In this document: in pieces, positions 26,120-33,362 of the stretch
Position numbering within the stretch: the first letter of the stretch is position 1
Layout: each line of letters starts with the position of its first letter
Source of the DNA: Falsigemmobacter faecalis
Lineage (GTDB): Bacteria; Pseudomonadota; Alphaproteobacteria; Rhodobacterales; Rhodobacteraceae
NCBI RefSeq assembly: GCF_003863335.1
Contig: NZ_RRAZ01000016.1
Span: 1,378 to 65,377, forward strand
DNA: 64,000 nucleotides
Direction of reading: 5' to 3'
The notes under the pieces: model-generated
What the model was told of the DNA's origin: nothing
What the model saw: the letters and a program-made list of their open reading frames with translations, nothing else
The model's database searches: none
Program-made: the position numbers and the translations under genes

Positions 26120-26821
26120 CTAGACCGCGACCCCAAAGAGCTTGCCGATAGCGGCGGTCACTGCCATCGCGGCACCGCCCCAGAAGACCACACGCAGTGT
26201 CGGTCGCAACAGCCTGGCCCCGCCGGCCCAAGCCCCGAGAGCCCCGAGAACTGCAAGCGCGAGCAGCGTCGTCACAGTAACCACGACGGCGACAGTTTCT
26301 GCGGGTGAGACGAGCGCTGCCAGCATCGGCACGGCTCCGGCCATAGTGAAAGTGAGCCCAGAGGCAAAGGCAGCCTGTAAGGGATTGGCGCTATGCACCT
26401 CAGAGAGGCCGAGTTCATCGCGCACATGGGCACCAAGCGCGTCAGCTTCGGTCAATTCGCGCGCGACAAGCGCTGCCGTCGCGGGCGAGAGCCCTCGGCT
26501 CTCCCAGATAGAAGCCAGTTCCGCCTCCTCCTCCGCGGGTGTCTCGCGCAGAGCCTGCACCTCACGGGCGATGTCAGCACCTTCAATATCCGATTGTGAG
26601 CTGACCGAGACATATTCCCCCGCCGCCATCGACATCGCCCCGGCGGCCAATCCCGCGGCGCCTGCAATCAACACCGCCTCTGCGGAAGGATTGGCGACCG
26701 CCACGCCCACGATGAGCGCCGAGATCGAGACGATCCCATCGTTGGCGCCGAGCACCGCGGCCCGCAACCAACCGCTGCGGTTGACGAAATGCACTTCTTC
26801 ATGGGCTGACTGATAGGTCAT
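26120..26821 (-). CDS. VIT1/CCC1-family iron/manganese transporter
   Basis: A 233-residue membrane protein. The N-terminal block HFVNRSGWLRAAVLGANDGIVS and the AAGAMSMAAGEYVSVSSQ helix are diagnostic of the VIT family. A charged cytosolic region with Glu pairs (about 78-140) is the metal-binding domain, followed by three more helices. Members move Fe2+ or Mn2+ out of the cytoplasm. It is divergent from a P1B-4-type ATPase that probably also exports iron, so the pair may act together on iron overload when oxygen is low. Confidence 0.88.
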   Translation of the reverse strand: MTYQSAHEEVHFVNRSGWLRAAVLGANDGIVSISALIVGVAVANPSAEAVLIAGAAGLAAGAMSMAAGEYVSVSSQSDIEGADIAREVQALRETPAEEEAELASIWESRGLSPATAALVARELTEADALGAHVRDELGLSEVHSANPLQAAFASGLTFTMAGAVPMLAALVSPAETVAVVVTVTTLLALAVLGALGAWAGGARLLRPTLRVVFWGGAAMAVTAAIGKLFGVAV

Positions 26822-26982
26822 GGCCGTCCCGCTCCAATTTCATACTGTCGATCTGACCCTGTAGATTCCAGGCCGCGCCAAAGCTTCACCGCTCATCCGC
26901 GCTCGATGGATTGAAACGCTGACGAGGCAATCGACTTCCTTAAACTTCCGGTAACAATGTAGGGTGAACCGGATCATTGCAA

Positions 26983-26996
26983 TTGATCTGGGTCAT
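26983..26996. promoter_or_regulatory. FNR/FnrL/Dnr-type box TTGATCTGGGTCAT
   Basis: About 80 bases upstream of the P-type ATPase start, a suitable distance for an activating FNR-class site at about -41. It differs by one base from the site at 25425-25438. Confidence 0.55.
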
Positions 26997-27075
26997 AGCC
27001 GACGTTGGACGGAATGAATTATCGGCTCCTCATGCGCCGAACCCGCCGCATGCGTGTCAACACAGGAAGCTTCCT

Positions 27076-29031
27076 ATGCCCAGCACCGCCCCTGTAAGTC
27101 TTGAAGAACGCCTCATGCTTCCCCTCACGCTTGCGGCGAGTTTCGGCATGGCGGCCGCCTTCTTCGGCACCTTCGTGCTGCCGGGGATCTGGCTCACGGC
27201 AGGGCTTGCACTTGTCTATCTTGCGGCCGGGCTTCCGACGGGGCTGCGCGCGCTTGGTGCACTTTTCAAGGACCACGTGCTCGACATCGACCTGTTGATG
27301 ATCATCGCGGCTTTGGCCGCGCTTGCGGTAGGCGCCCCACTGGAGGGGGCGGTTCTCCTCACACTCTTCAGCATTTCGGGCACGCTGGAGCATCGCGCTA
27401 TGGGCCGCGCCCGCCGCGCGATCGAGGCGCTGATGGCGCTGCGCCCCGAGACTGCGCTGCGGCTGAGCGCCACGGGCGCGACAGAGGAAATCCCCGTCGT
27501 GGCGCTTCGCGAGGGGGATTTGCTTGTCCTGCGTCCGGGCTCGCGCGTGCCCGTGGATGGCGTGCTTGTCACCGGCGAAGGCACGGTCGACGAGGCGACG
27601 ATCACCGGAGAGTCGATGCCCGTCTCGAAGGCGCCCGGCGCGAAGCTTTTCGAGGCGACGGTCAACCTCAATTCCGTGCTGACCATGCGCGCAAGCGCCA
27701 CCGTCGAAAGCAGCACCGTGGCGCGGATGATCGACATGGTGACCGAGGCCCAAGCCGCCCGCGCGCCGTCCGAGACCTTCAGCGCCTGGTTCGGGCAGCG
27801 CTACACCGTGGCCGTGCTTTTGGGGGCCACGCTGGCGTTTGTTGTTCTCTGGGGGATGGGGGCTTCCGCCTCCGACGCCCTCTACCGCGCTGCGGTGCTG
27901 TTGGTGGCAGCAAGCCCTTGCGCCGTGGTGATCTCGGTGCCCGCCGCCATGCTGTCGGCGCTGGCGGCTGCGGCACGGGGCGGCGTGTTGTTCAAAGGTG
28001 GCGCGGCGCTTGAAGCCTTGGCAGAAGTGAAGAGCTTTTCCTTTGACAAAACCGGCACCCTGACCACCGGAGTTGCAGAGGTCACCGACCTCACCTCAGA
28101 GACCCCCGAGGGGCGCATGCTGGCGCTGCTCTCGGGTTTGGAGGCGCAGTCCGAGCATCCGATCGCCGCCGCGATCCGGCGCCGGGCAGAGGCCGAGGGG
28201 CTTGCCCCCGCCGCCATTCGGGATGTGGTGACCCATCCGAGTGAAGGCATCACCGGGATCGACGAAGAGGGGCCGATCTGGGCCGGAAACCAGCGGATGC
28301 TGGAGCGGATGGGGGCACGTGCCGATACCGCCGGGGCTCAGCGGCTGAAGGCCTCTGCCCAAACCGTCACCTGGATCGGCCGCGGCGCGCAGCTGATCGG
28401 TGGTGTTACGGTGGCAGACCGCCCGCGGCCAAGCTCTGCCGCCGGGCTTTCGCAACTGCGTGCGGCGGGGGTGGCGCATCTGGCCCTGATGACCGGGGAT
28501 CGCCGCCCGGTCGCCGAGCGGATCGGACGGGAGCTTGGCTTTTCAGATACGGAAATCAACGCCGAGCTCTTGCCTGAGGACAAAGTGAGGCTGGTTGCCG
28601 CGCTTGCGGAAAAAGGCCGAACGGCCTTCGTCGGCGACGGGGTGAACGATGCCGCAGCCCTTGCCCGGGCGGATGTCGGCGTCGCTATGGGGGTCGCGGG
28701 CAGCGAGGTGGCGCTGCAGGCCGCGGATGTCGCCCTGCTGTCCGAGGACATGACGCGCCTTGCCGCCGCGCGGAAGCTCGCTTTGCGCACACGCCGGATC
28801 ATCCGGCAGAACCTTGGCTTTGCTCTGGCGATGATGGTGCTTTTGATGATCTCAGCGCTCTTCTTCGACCTACCCTTGCCGCTTGCCGTCATCGGTCATG
28901 AGGGGGGCACCGTTCTCGTGGTCCTAAACGGCTTACGGCTCCTTGCTGATCCGATCCGCAATGATCTCGGTGCGGCGCGAAAAGCGCCCTCGCATCCCTC
29001 CTCCCAACCTCAAGAGGTTTCTCATGTATAA
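27076..29031 (+). CDS. P1B-4-type heavy-metal ATPase (Co2+/Fe2+ exporter class)
   Basis: A 651-residue metal pump without an N-terminal HMA domain. Motifs in order: TGES (actuator), SPCAVV in the transport helix, phosphorylation site DKTGTLTTG, GDGVNDAAAL hinge, and HEGGT in the last helix region. SPC together with HEGGT defines the P1B-4 subgroup, whose members export Co2+ or Fe2+ (CoaT, PfeT, CtpD). The ATG at 27076 has AGGA eight bases upstream; the frame opens at 26977. It overlaps the uspA-like gene by eight bases. The context (VIT transporter, FNR-type site) favours iron. Confidence 0.9.
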   Translation: MPSTAPVSLEERLMLPLTLAASFGMAAAFFGTFVLPGIWLTAGLALVYLAAGLPTGLRALGALFKDHVLDIDLLMIIAALAALAVGAPLEGAVLLTLFSISGTLEHRAMGRARRAIEALMALRPETALRLSATGATEEIPVVALREGDLLVLRPGSRVPVDGVLVTGEGTVDEATITGESMPVSKAPGAKLFEATVNLNSVLTMRASATVESSTVARMIDMVTEAQAARAPSETFSAWFGQRYTVAVLLGATLAFVVLWGMGASASDALYRAAVLLVAASPCAVVISVPAAMLSALAAAARGGVLFKGGAALEALAEVKSFSFDKTGTLTTGVAEVTDLTSETPEGRMLALLSGLEAQSEHPIAAAIRRRAEAEGLAPAAIRDVVTHPSEGITGIDEEGPIWAGNQRMLERMGARADTAGAQRLKASAQTVTWIGRGAQLIGGVTVADRPRPSSAAGLSQLRAAGVAHLALMTGDRRPVAERIGRELGFSDTEINAELLPEDKVRLVAALAEKGRTAFVGDGVNDAAALARADVGVAMGVAGSEVALQAADVALLSEDMTRLAAARKLALRTRRIIRQNLGFALAMMVLLMISALFFDLPLPLAVIGHEGGTVLVVLNGLRLLADPIRNDLGAARKAPSHPSSQPQEVSHV

Positions 29032-29476
29032 GCACATCCTTATCACCACCGATGGCTCTGAGAACGCGGGCCTTGGCCTTGAGCATGGCCTTACATTGGC
29101 ATCCTGCATCGGCGCTGCGGTAACGATCCTGACAGTGACGCCACCCTTTCCGATTGTAGCAGCGGCGATGGGGGCCGGGTCATACACGCCGGTGGCGGTG
29201 CTTGAGGGCTATGATCAGGCGCAGCGTGAAACGGCCGAGCGGATCCTTGAGGCCGCCGCAGAGCGTGCGAGACATGCGGGCGTTTCTGTAACGGCCCTGC
29301 ACGTGCCCGATGCCACGCCTGCTGATGCTATCTTAGAGCGCGCCGAGGCACTTGGTTGCGATCTCATCTGTATGGCCTCTCACGGGCGGCGCGGGCTAAA
29401 GCGGATGTTGCTTGGCAGTCAGGCAACCGAGGTTGTCACCCGTTCCGCAATCCCCGTCCTGGTCGTGCGGGCCTGA
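29024..29476 (+). CDS. Universal stress protein, UspA family
   Basis: A 150-residue protein with the Usp fold: N-terminal ILITTDGSENAG and the C-terminal ATP-binding loop MASHGRRGLKRMLLGSQATEVV-RS (G-2x-G-9x-G-S/T type). It therefore belongs to the nucleotide-binding Usp group. It starts inside the ATPase gene and has AGAGG upstream. Usp proteins of this kind are often induced by low oxygen with the preceding pump. Confidence 0.9.
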   Translation: MYKHILITTDGSENAGLGLEHGLTLASCIGAAVTILTVTPPFPIVAAAMGAGSYTPVAVLEGYDQAQRETAERILEAAAERARHAGVSVTALHVPDATPADAILERAEALGCDLICMASHGRRGLKRMLLGSQATEVVTRSAIPVLVVRA

Positions 29477-29483
29477 TACCCCT

Positions 29484-29505
29484 CGGCCCGCTGCGAAGCG
29501 GGCCG
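29484..29505 (+). terminator. GC-rich hairpin after the usp gene
   Basis: A 9-base perfect stem (CGGCCCGCT/AGCGGGCCG) with a 4-base loop, just behind the stop codon. There is no T-run after it, so termination would be weak or factor-assisted. The rest of the gap to 29.8 kb (about 300 bases) holds nothing recognisable. Confidence 0.4.
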
Positions 29506-29806
29506 GGCCGAATACAGAAGGTTGGGATGACCCGAACACCTGCAGAATTCTGGCGAGATTTTCCTTCCTTTCGGGGGGAAAGAGAGTTCGCATGGAGCTC
29601 TGAAGCCTGCGGAAAACCACATGAGCGATGCGTGGCTATCGGATGCTACGAGCCCGCATGGTGTTCGCGGTAAGGTCCAAATCAACGCCGCGAGCTCGAT
29701 TGTTCGTGCTGCACATCTGGTTCTCCTGATCTGTCCGCGACCGTTGCGCCAAAAGTCTCCTTGACGTGTTCACTGCGACCTCTCGCTGCGATCGGCGGCC
29801 TATGGT

Positions 29807-30220
29807 TAGGACCCATTGATTAGGCAATGATGAGTGATCTTTTCTGGCCCAGTGATGAGAAAATGGCGCGTCTTGATCCGTTTTTCAGAAGTCCCGCGGT
29901 CGCCCTCACCTTGTTGATCGCCGTGTTTTGCCTGGCATAATATTCATAAATCGCAATAACTTGCGCTGATACGAATACGGCCCGGCAAAGACGCTCTACA
30001 ACCGTTGGAAGCGCTGGAGCCGGATCCGTGTGTTCAATCGCATCATTACTGGCCTGGCCGCCGAGGCTGCTGACGAGACGATGATCATGATCGGCAGACT
30101 CAAGGATTGGCGGCGCGTTGCGATCCGATACTACAGGTGCCCCGTCGTATTTCTCTCGGCCATACCACTTGCCGCAACTGTCCCCTTCTGGCTCTAAAAG
30201 TAATTAGCCTGGAGCCTAAT
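29807..30220 (+). pseudogene. IS5-family (IS427-like) remnant, copy 3 (internally deleted)
   Basis: Begins with AGGACCCATTGATTAGGC, the same left end as copy 2, then reads SDLFWPSDEKMARLDPFF. A frame break leads into KTLYNRWKRWSRI, followed by a large deletion to the C-terminal RLKDWRRVAIRYYRCP. It ends near AGCCTGGAGCCTA, a degenerate right end. Copies 1-3 all lie on the plus strand. Confidence 0.85.
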
Positions 30221-30768
30221 ATTTCTACGCCTCAGCATTTGTGATCAGTGGCTTCGGGTGCCAAGGCACGGCAGTAGGGAAGATGTATGTAGTGAAAGAT
30301 CAAATCTGATAGCGAGCACAGACTTACCACCATCCCATCCGATCCGAGTAGCAGGCGCGACGCCCATCGCTGAAGCACATTTCACGCACCAGTCAGGCCT
30401 AACTATCGCAGGTCACGAATCAGACGCATGCGCTCGCTGGTGGTTCCCGGCAGCTCAGCCCCCCCCTTGGGTGAAGTATGGTCACGTGCTCAAAATGCAA
30501 AGAGCAACGCGAGCCGCTTCGTAACGCTTAACGGAAGTTTGGATGGCCCCAGGGGCGCTCCGGACCTCTGAGCATCTCCCCTTAGTTTCTCGTAATATAT
30601 CAGCGCCGTAAGCGCAGTTTGGGTGAATAAGCGCTCAGGTTAGGGAGCAGGAAAATCTAATTCCCACTTCCGAGCCGCTTCGTAAGTGGTTGAATAGGTT
30701 AACTTGTTGAGATTTTTTGGGATGAGGTCTAGCGTTCAGGAGTGGGGCAACTGCCAAGGTAGATCATC
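30221..30768. other. Intergenic stretch with a 14-base direct repeat
   Basis: About 550 bases without a believable gene. The 14-mer GAGCCGCTTCGTAA occurs at 30511-30524 and 30672-30685, 161 bases apart. This is the left edge of the defence-like island, so the repeats could be part of an old element end. The promoter of the cassette at 30769 must lie in the AT-richer last 100 bases. Confidence 0.4.
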
Positions 30769-31428
30769 ATGACACGTCGGAGGATATTGCAGGCCGGAGA
30801 CACCGGTCGGGCCGTTTGTCAGGATTGTGCCACGGTTGTTCCTGTAACCTACTGCTACCGCGATGTGCCCTTTCGAGAGATGCCGGGCAGCGCAAAAGGT
30901 ATTCTGAGCGGGACCTGTGATCACTGTGGGACAGTCGTGCTGATCCCGGCGCAGAGTTCACCACATATCCGCTACTGGCTGGAGAAAACAACGCCACCTG
31001 TCAGGCTGATGGTCAGTCGGGCAGAGATGGAAATCTTCGATGCGGCGCTCGCTCAAATTCATCGCCGGCTGGTGCCTGAAGGCAGGGGTTCTGCCCTGAT
31101 CTACGCGTTCCGGCAGTTGTCCCAGGATCCGGCCCTGCGCGAGCGGATCACCAACGCCTTACCGGCCTTTCAGGCGGAGATCTCATCCATCCTGCAGCGC
31201 GCCAGGGTGAAAAACCTGAAGGTTCCGACCCAGCAACTGCGGCTGAGTCTTTCACCTCAGCAGGCCATTGCGATCCGGGATCTTGCGGGAACCATGGGAC
31301 TGACGCTGTCTGATCTGGGGCGTGCAGCCATACTTGTGTTCCGGGAAGCAGAGAAAGATCTCTCCGCCGAGCAACTCAGAAAGTTCAGAGCGGATGTCCT
31401 GGCACAGCGCTTTGAAAGGGTTGGATGA
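30769..31428 (+). CDS. Zinc-ribbon protein of unknown function
   Basis: A 219-residue protein. The N-terminal 60 residues hold two Cys pairs (CQDC near 17 and CDHC near 50), likely one zinc ribbon. A long helical middle follows (MEIFDAALAQIHRRLVPEGRG...). The C-terminal part has a ribbon-helix-helix-like segment (VPTQQLRLSLSPQQAIAIRDLAG) typical of DNA-binding or regulatory proteins. It overlaps the phosphoesterase gene by four bases. It is not a family I recognise. A plausible role is regulator or antitoxin of the cassette. Confidence 0.6.
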   Translation: MTRRRILQAGDTGRAVCQDCATVVPVTYCYRDVPFREMPGSAKGILSGTCDHCGTVVLIPAQSSPHIRYWLEKTTPPVRLMVSRAEMEIFDAALAQIHRRLVPEGRGSALIYAFRQLSQDPALRERITNALPAFQAEISSILQRARVKNLKVPTQQLRLSLSPQQAIAIRDLAGTMGLTLSDLGRAAILVFREAEKDLSAEQLRKFRADVLAQRFERVG

Positions 31429-31991
31429 TGGCTGTCTGGTATACCGCCGACCTGCACTTCGGCCATGACAACATCCTGTCCCATGCTGCGCGCCCGTTCC
31501 GGGATGTGCAGCACATGGATGCCAGCCTGCTGGAGACCCTTTGGAGCAAGGTCTTGCCCGAGGATCAGCTCTGGATCATTGGCGATTTCGCCTTTGGTCC
31601 CAAAGCAAAGGATGAGGCCTGGCTGTGGCAGATCTTCGGTCAACTGCCGGGAGCCGAGAAGCATCTCATCATAGGCAATCATGATGGCCCGATGACAAGG
31701 GATCTCCCCTGGGCCAGCGTGGCGCATATCGCCGAAGTTCATGATCCGGGATCTGATCTGCCGGTGATCCTCTGCCATTATCCGATGATGACATGGGAGG
31801 GCGCACGCAAAGGCGCGGTGCATCTCTTCGGCCATGTGCATGGCAGTTGGAAGGGCAGTGCCAACAGCATCAATGCCGGCGTCGATGTTTGGGATTACCA
31901 GCCGATCACGCTGCGTGATGCGCTTGCTCGCATGAAAACACTCCCACCGCATAAGCACTGGCAGGATGTTGAGCCCCGGACCAGGCGCTGA
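31425..31991 (+). CDS. Calcineurin-like metallophosphoesterase (phage/plasmid type)
   Basis: A 188-residue phosphoesterase with all metal motifs in order: TADLHFGHDN (D-x-H), IGDFAFG (GD), IGNHDG (GNHD), CHYPMMTWEG and HLFGHVHGS (GHxH). These compact enzymes are frequent in phages and mobile elements; substrates may be nucleotides, 2',3'-cyclic ends or proteins. Coupled at its start to the zinc-ribbon gene and 40 bases upstream of the MqsA-like gene. Confidence 0.88.
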   Translation: MMAVWYTADLHFGHDNILSHAARPFRDVQHMDASLLETLWSKVLPEDQLWIIGDFAFGPKAKDEAWLWQIFGQLPGAEKHLIIGNHDGPMTRDLPWASVAHIAEVHDPGSDLPVILCHYPMMTWEGARKGAVHLFGHVHGSWKGSANSINAGVDVWDYQPITLRDALARMKTLPPHKHWQDVEPRTRR

Positions 31992-32031
31992 CCCCGAAGG
32001 GCCGTGAGGAACGCCTCAGAAAGGAGCCGAC

Positions 32032-32538
32032 ATGAGCAAAGCGCCGGAAAGCATGAAACATCCCGAAACGGGCATCGCGCTCTACCGTGCGGTCAGGCCC
32101 GTAGCAGTCTTCTATGGCGAGACGTCAGAGACCGCAAATCTGCCCGGTTGGTTTCCCGAAGATCCCGCGCTGGTGGACATGGGAGTGCTCACTCCGGCCG
32201 ATTGCAAGTTCTATGATCGGATCTTCAATAAGCTGAAGGCGCAGGCAGAGGGTTTCCTCACCCCCGCAGAGGTTCGGCGGATCCGGCGCCGACTGAAGCT
32301 TGGCGGCAGGCCCGTCACTCAGGTGATGGCAGGTGAGATCATCTGCGCCGACATGAAAGCGTTTCGCCGCTATGAGGCCGGCGACGCCGTCGTTCCACGG
32401 GAGGTGGACTGCGCACTACGGCTGCTCGATGAACGGCCGACAGCTCTCGCCATTTTGCCATTAGCGCAGCGATACTTGCAGGCGGCCGATCAAGGGACAT
32501 CTCATCCGCAATTGGGCGGGATCGGAGAGATAGAATGA
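32032..32538 (+). CDS. MqsA-like HTH protein lacking the zinc domain
   Basis: A 168-residue protein. The C-terminal half (about 78-135) has the MqsA-type helix-turn-helix: TPAEVRRIRRRLKLGG, MKAFRRYEAGDAVVP. The FxRYExG pattern and following helix match MqsA/HigA-2. The N-terminal part has no CxxC pairs, unlike MqsA, so toxin binding by the usual zinc domain is unlikely. No MqsR-like toxin is adjacent. It overlaps the exonuclease gene by four bases. It may be the transcriptional regulator of the cassette. Confidence 0.65.
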   Translation: MSKAPESMKHPETGIALYRAVRPVAVFYGETSETANLPGWFPEDPALVDMGVLTPADCKFYDRIFNKLKAQAEGFLTPAEVRRIRRRLKLGGRPVTQVMAGEIICADMKAFRRYEAGDAVVPREVDCALRLLDERPTALAILPLAQRYLQAADQGTSHPQLGGIGEIE

Positions 32539-33049
32539 GCCTTTCTGCTGATACCACTACACTGCTGTTCCTGGACTTTGAGGCCTCCTCGCTCTCGCAG
32601 AACTCGTGGCCGATCGAGATCGGCTGCTCTCGACTGATCAATGGACAGACTGTTACGCGTTCATCGCTCATCAGGCCTGACCCGACCTGGGATCTGGATG
32701 ACTGGAACCCGGCGGCGCAAAAGGTGCATGGGATTGCCCTGAACGATTTGCACGTGACGGTGCCCCGCCAGCTGTCGACGTAGCACGGCTGTTCTACCCC
32801 GACCTCAGCAGTTGCATGGTGTTCAGCGACCAGCCTGAATTTGAAACGCACTGGCTCAACAGGTTGCTCGCGGTCGCAGGCCTGGCGCCTGTTCCCGTGC
32901 AGCACTTCTCACAGGGGCTCGAAGAGATCCTCAACGACCGTCAGCTGGATTTCTATCATGAACGGCTCATGCGATTGCCCGCGCCGCACAGGACAGGCCC
33001 TGACAGCGCCCGTTTCACGGAGGCGCTGCGGTATGCCCTTACGATGTGA
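32535..33049 (+). pseudogene. DEDDh 3'-5' exonuclease (RNase T/epsilon type), frameshifted
   Basis: The first frame (32535-32783) carries the first exonuclease motif FLDFEASSLSQNSWPIEIG and a VHGI segment, then stops. A second frame, open from before 32780 to 33049, continues without loss as VDVARLFYPDLSS, the second motif FSDQPEFETHWL and the third motif HRTGPD (H-x4-D). The join lies near the GTGCCCCGCC run at about 32759-32768. Together they make a complete DEDDh nuclease of about 170 residues. The shift may be a real mutation, a sequencing error in the C-run or, less likely, programmed frameshifting. Confidence 0.75.
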
Positions 33050-33174
33050 TCGTTTCTTTCTGCCGTCAATATGTCGTGGCTGGCCCTTGCCACCTTGGTC
33101 AGGCAGCCCGCGCCTTAAGGTGACAGAAGACGGCGCGCCCGCCCTAAGGCCATGGGTCACAGGATGCGATAAAA

Positions 33175-33218
33175 CAGCTGGAGCATGCGATTGTTATCTC
33201 ATTCGCATGCTCCAGCTG
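33175..33218. repeat. Perfect 16-base inverted repeat with a 12-base loop
   Basis: CAGCTGGAGCATGCGA at 33175-33190 is repeated in reverse complement at 33203-33218. No T-run follows on either side, so it is not an ordinary terminator. It sits in the gap between the exonuclease and tniQ (33050-33362), a stretch otherwise without a gene apart from a short frame at 33207-33284 that may be a gene-tail remnant. Possible roles are a protein-binding cruciform, a folded-strand recombination site or an RNA processing signal. Confidence 0.6.
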
Positions 33219-33362
33219 GCTGACGCGCGGTTCCTATCTCTCGATGAAATCGCCAGCGCAGCCAAAATCGCAAAAATCTCATAGGCAGGTCTTGGGTTTT
33301 GGGGAAGCCTGCGTAAATCTCATTGTCCATTGCGGGCGTGGTCCAGATTTGGTGGAACTGCC

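Noticed and set aside
32032-32538. A complete MqsRA toxin-antitoxin pair.
   Set aside because: Only the MqsA-like HTH half is present. There is no zinc domain and no MqsR-like toxin next to it.
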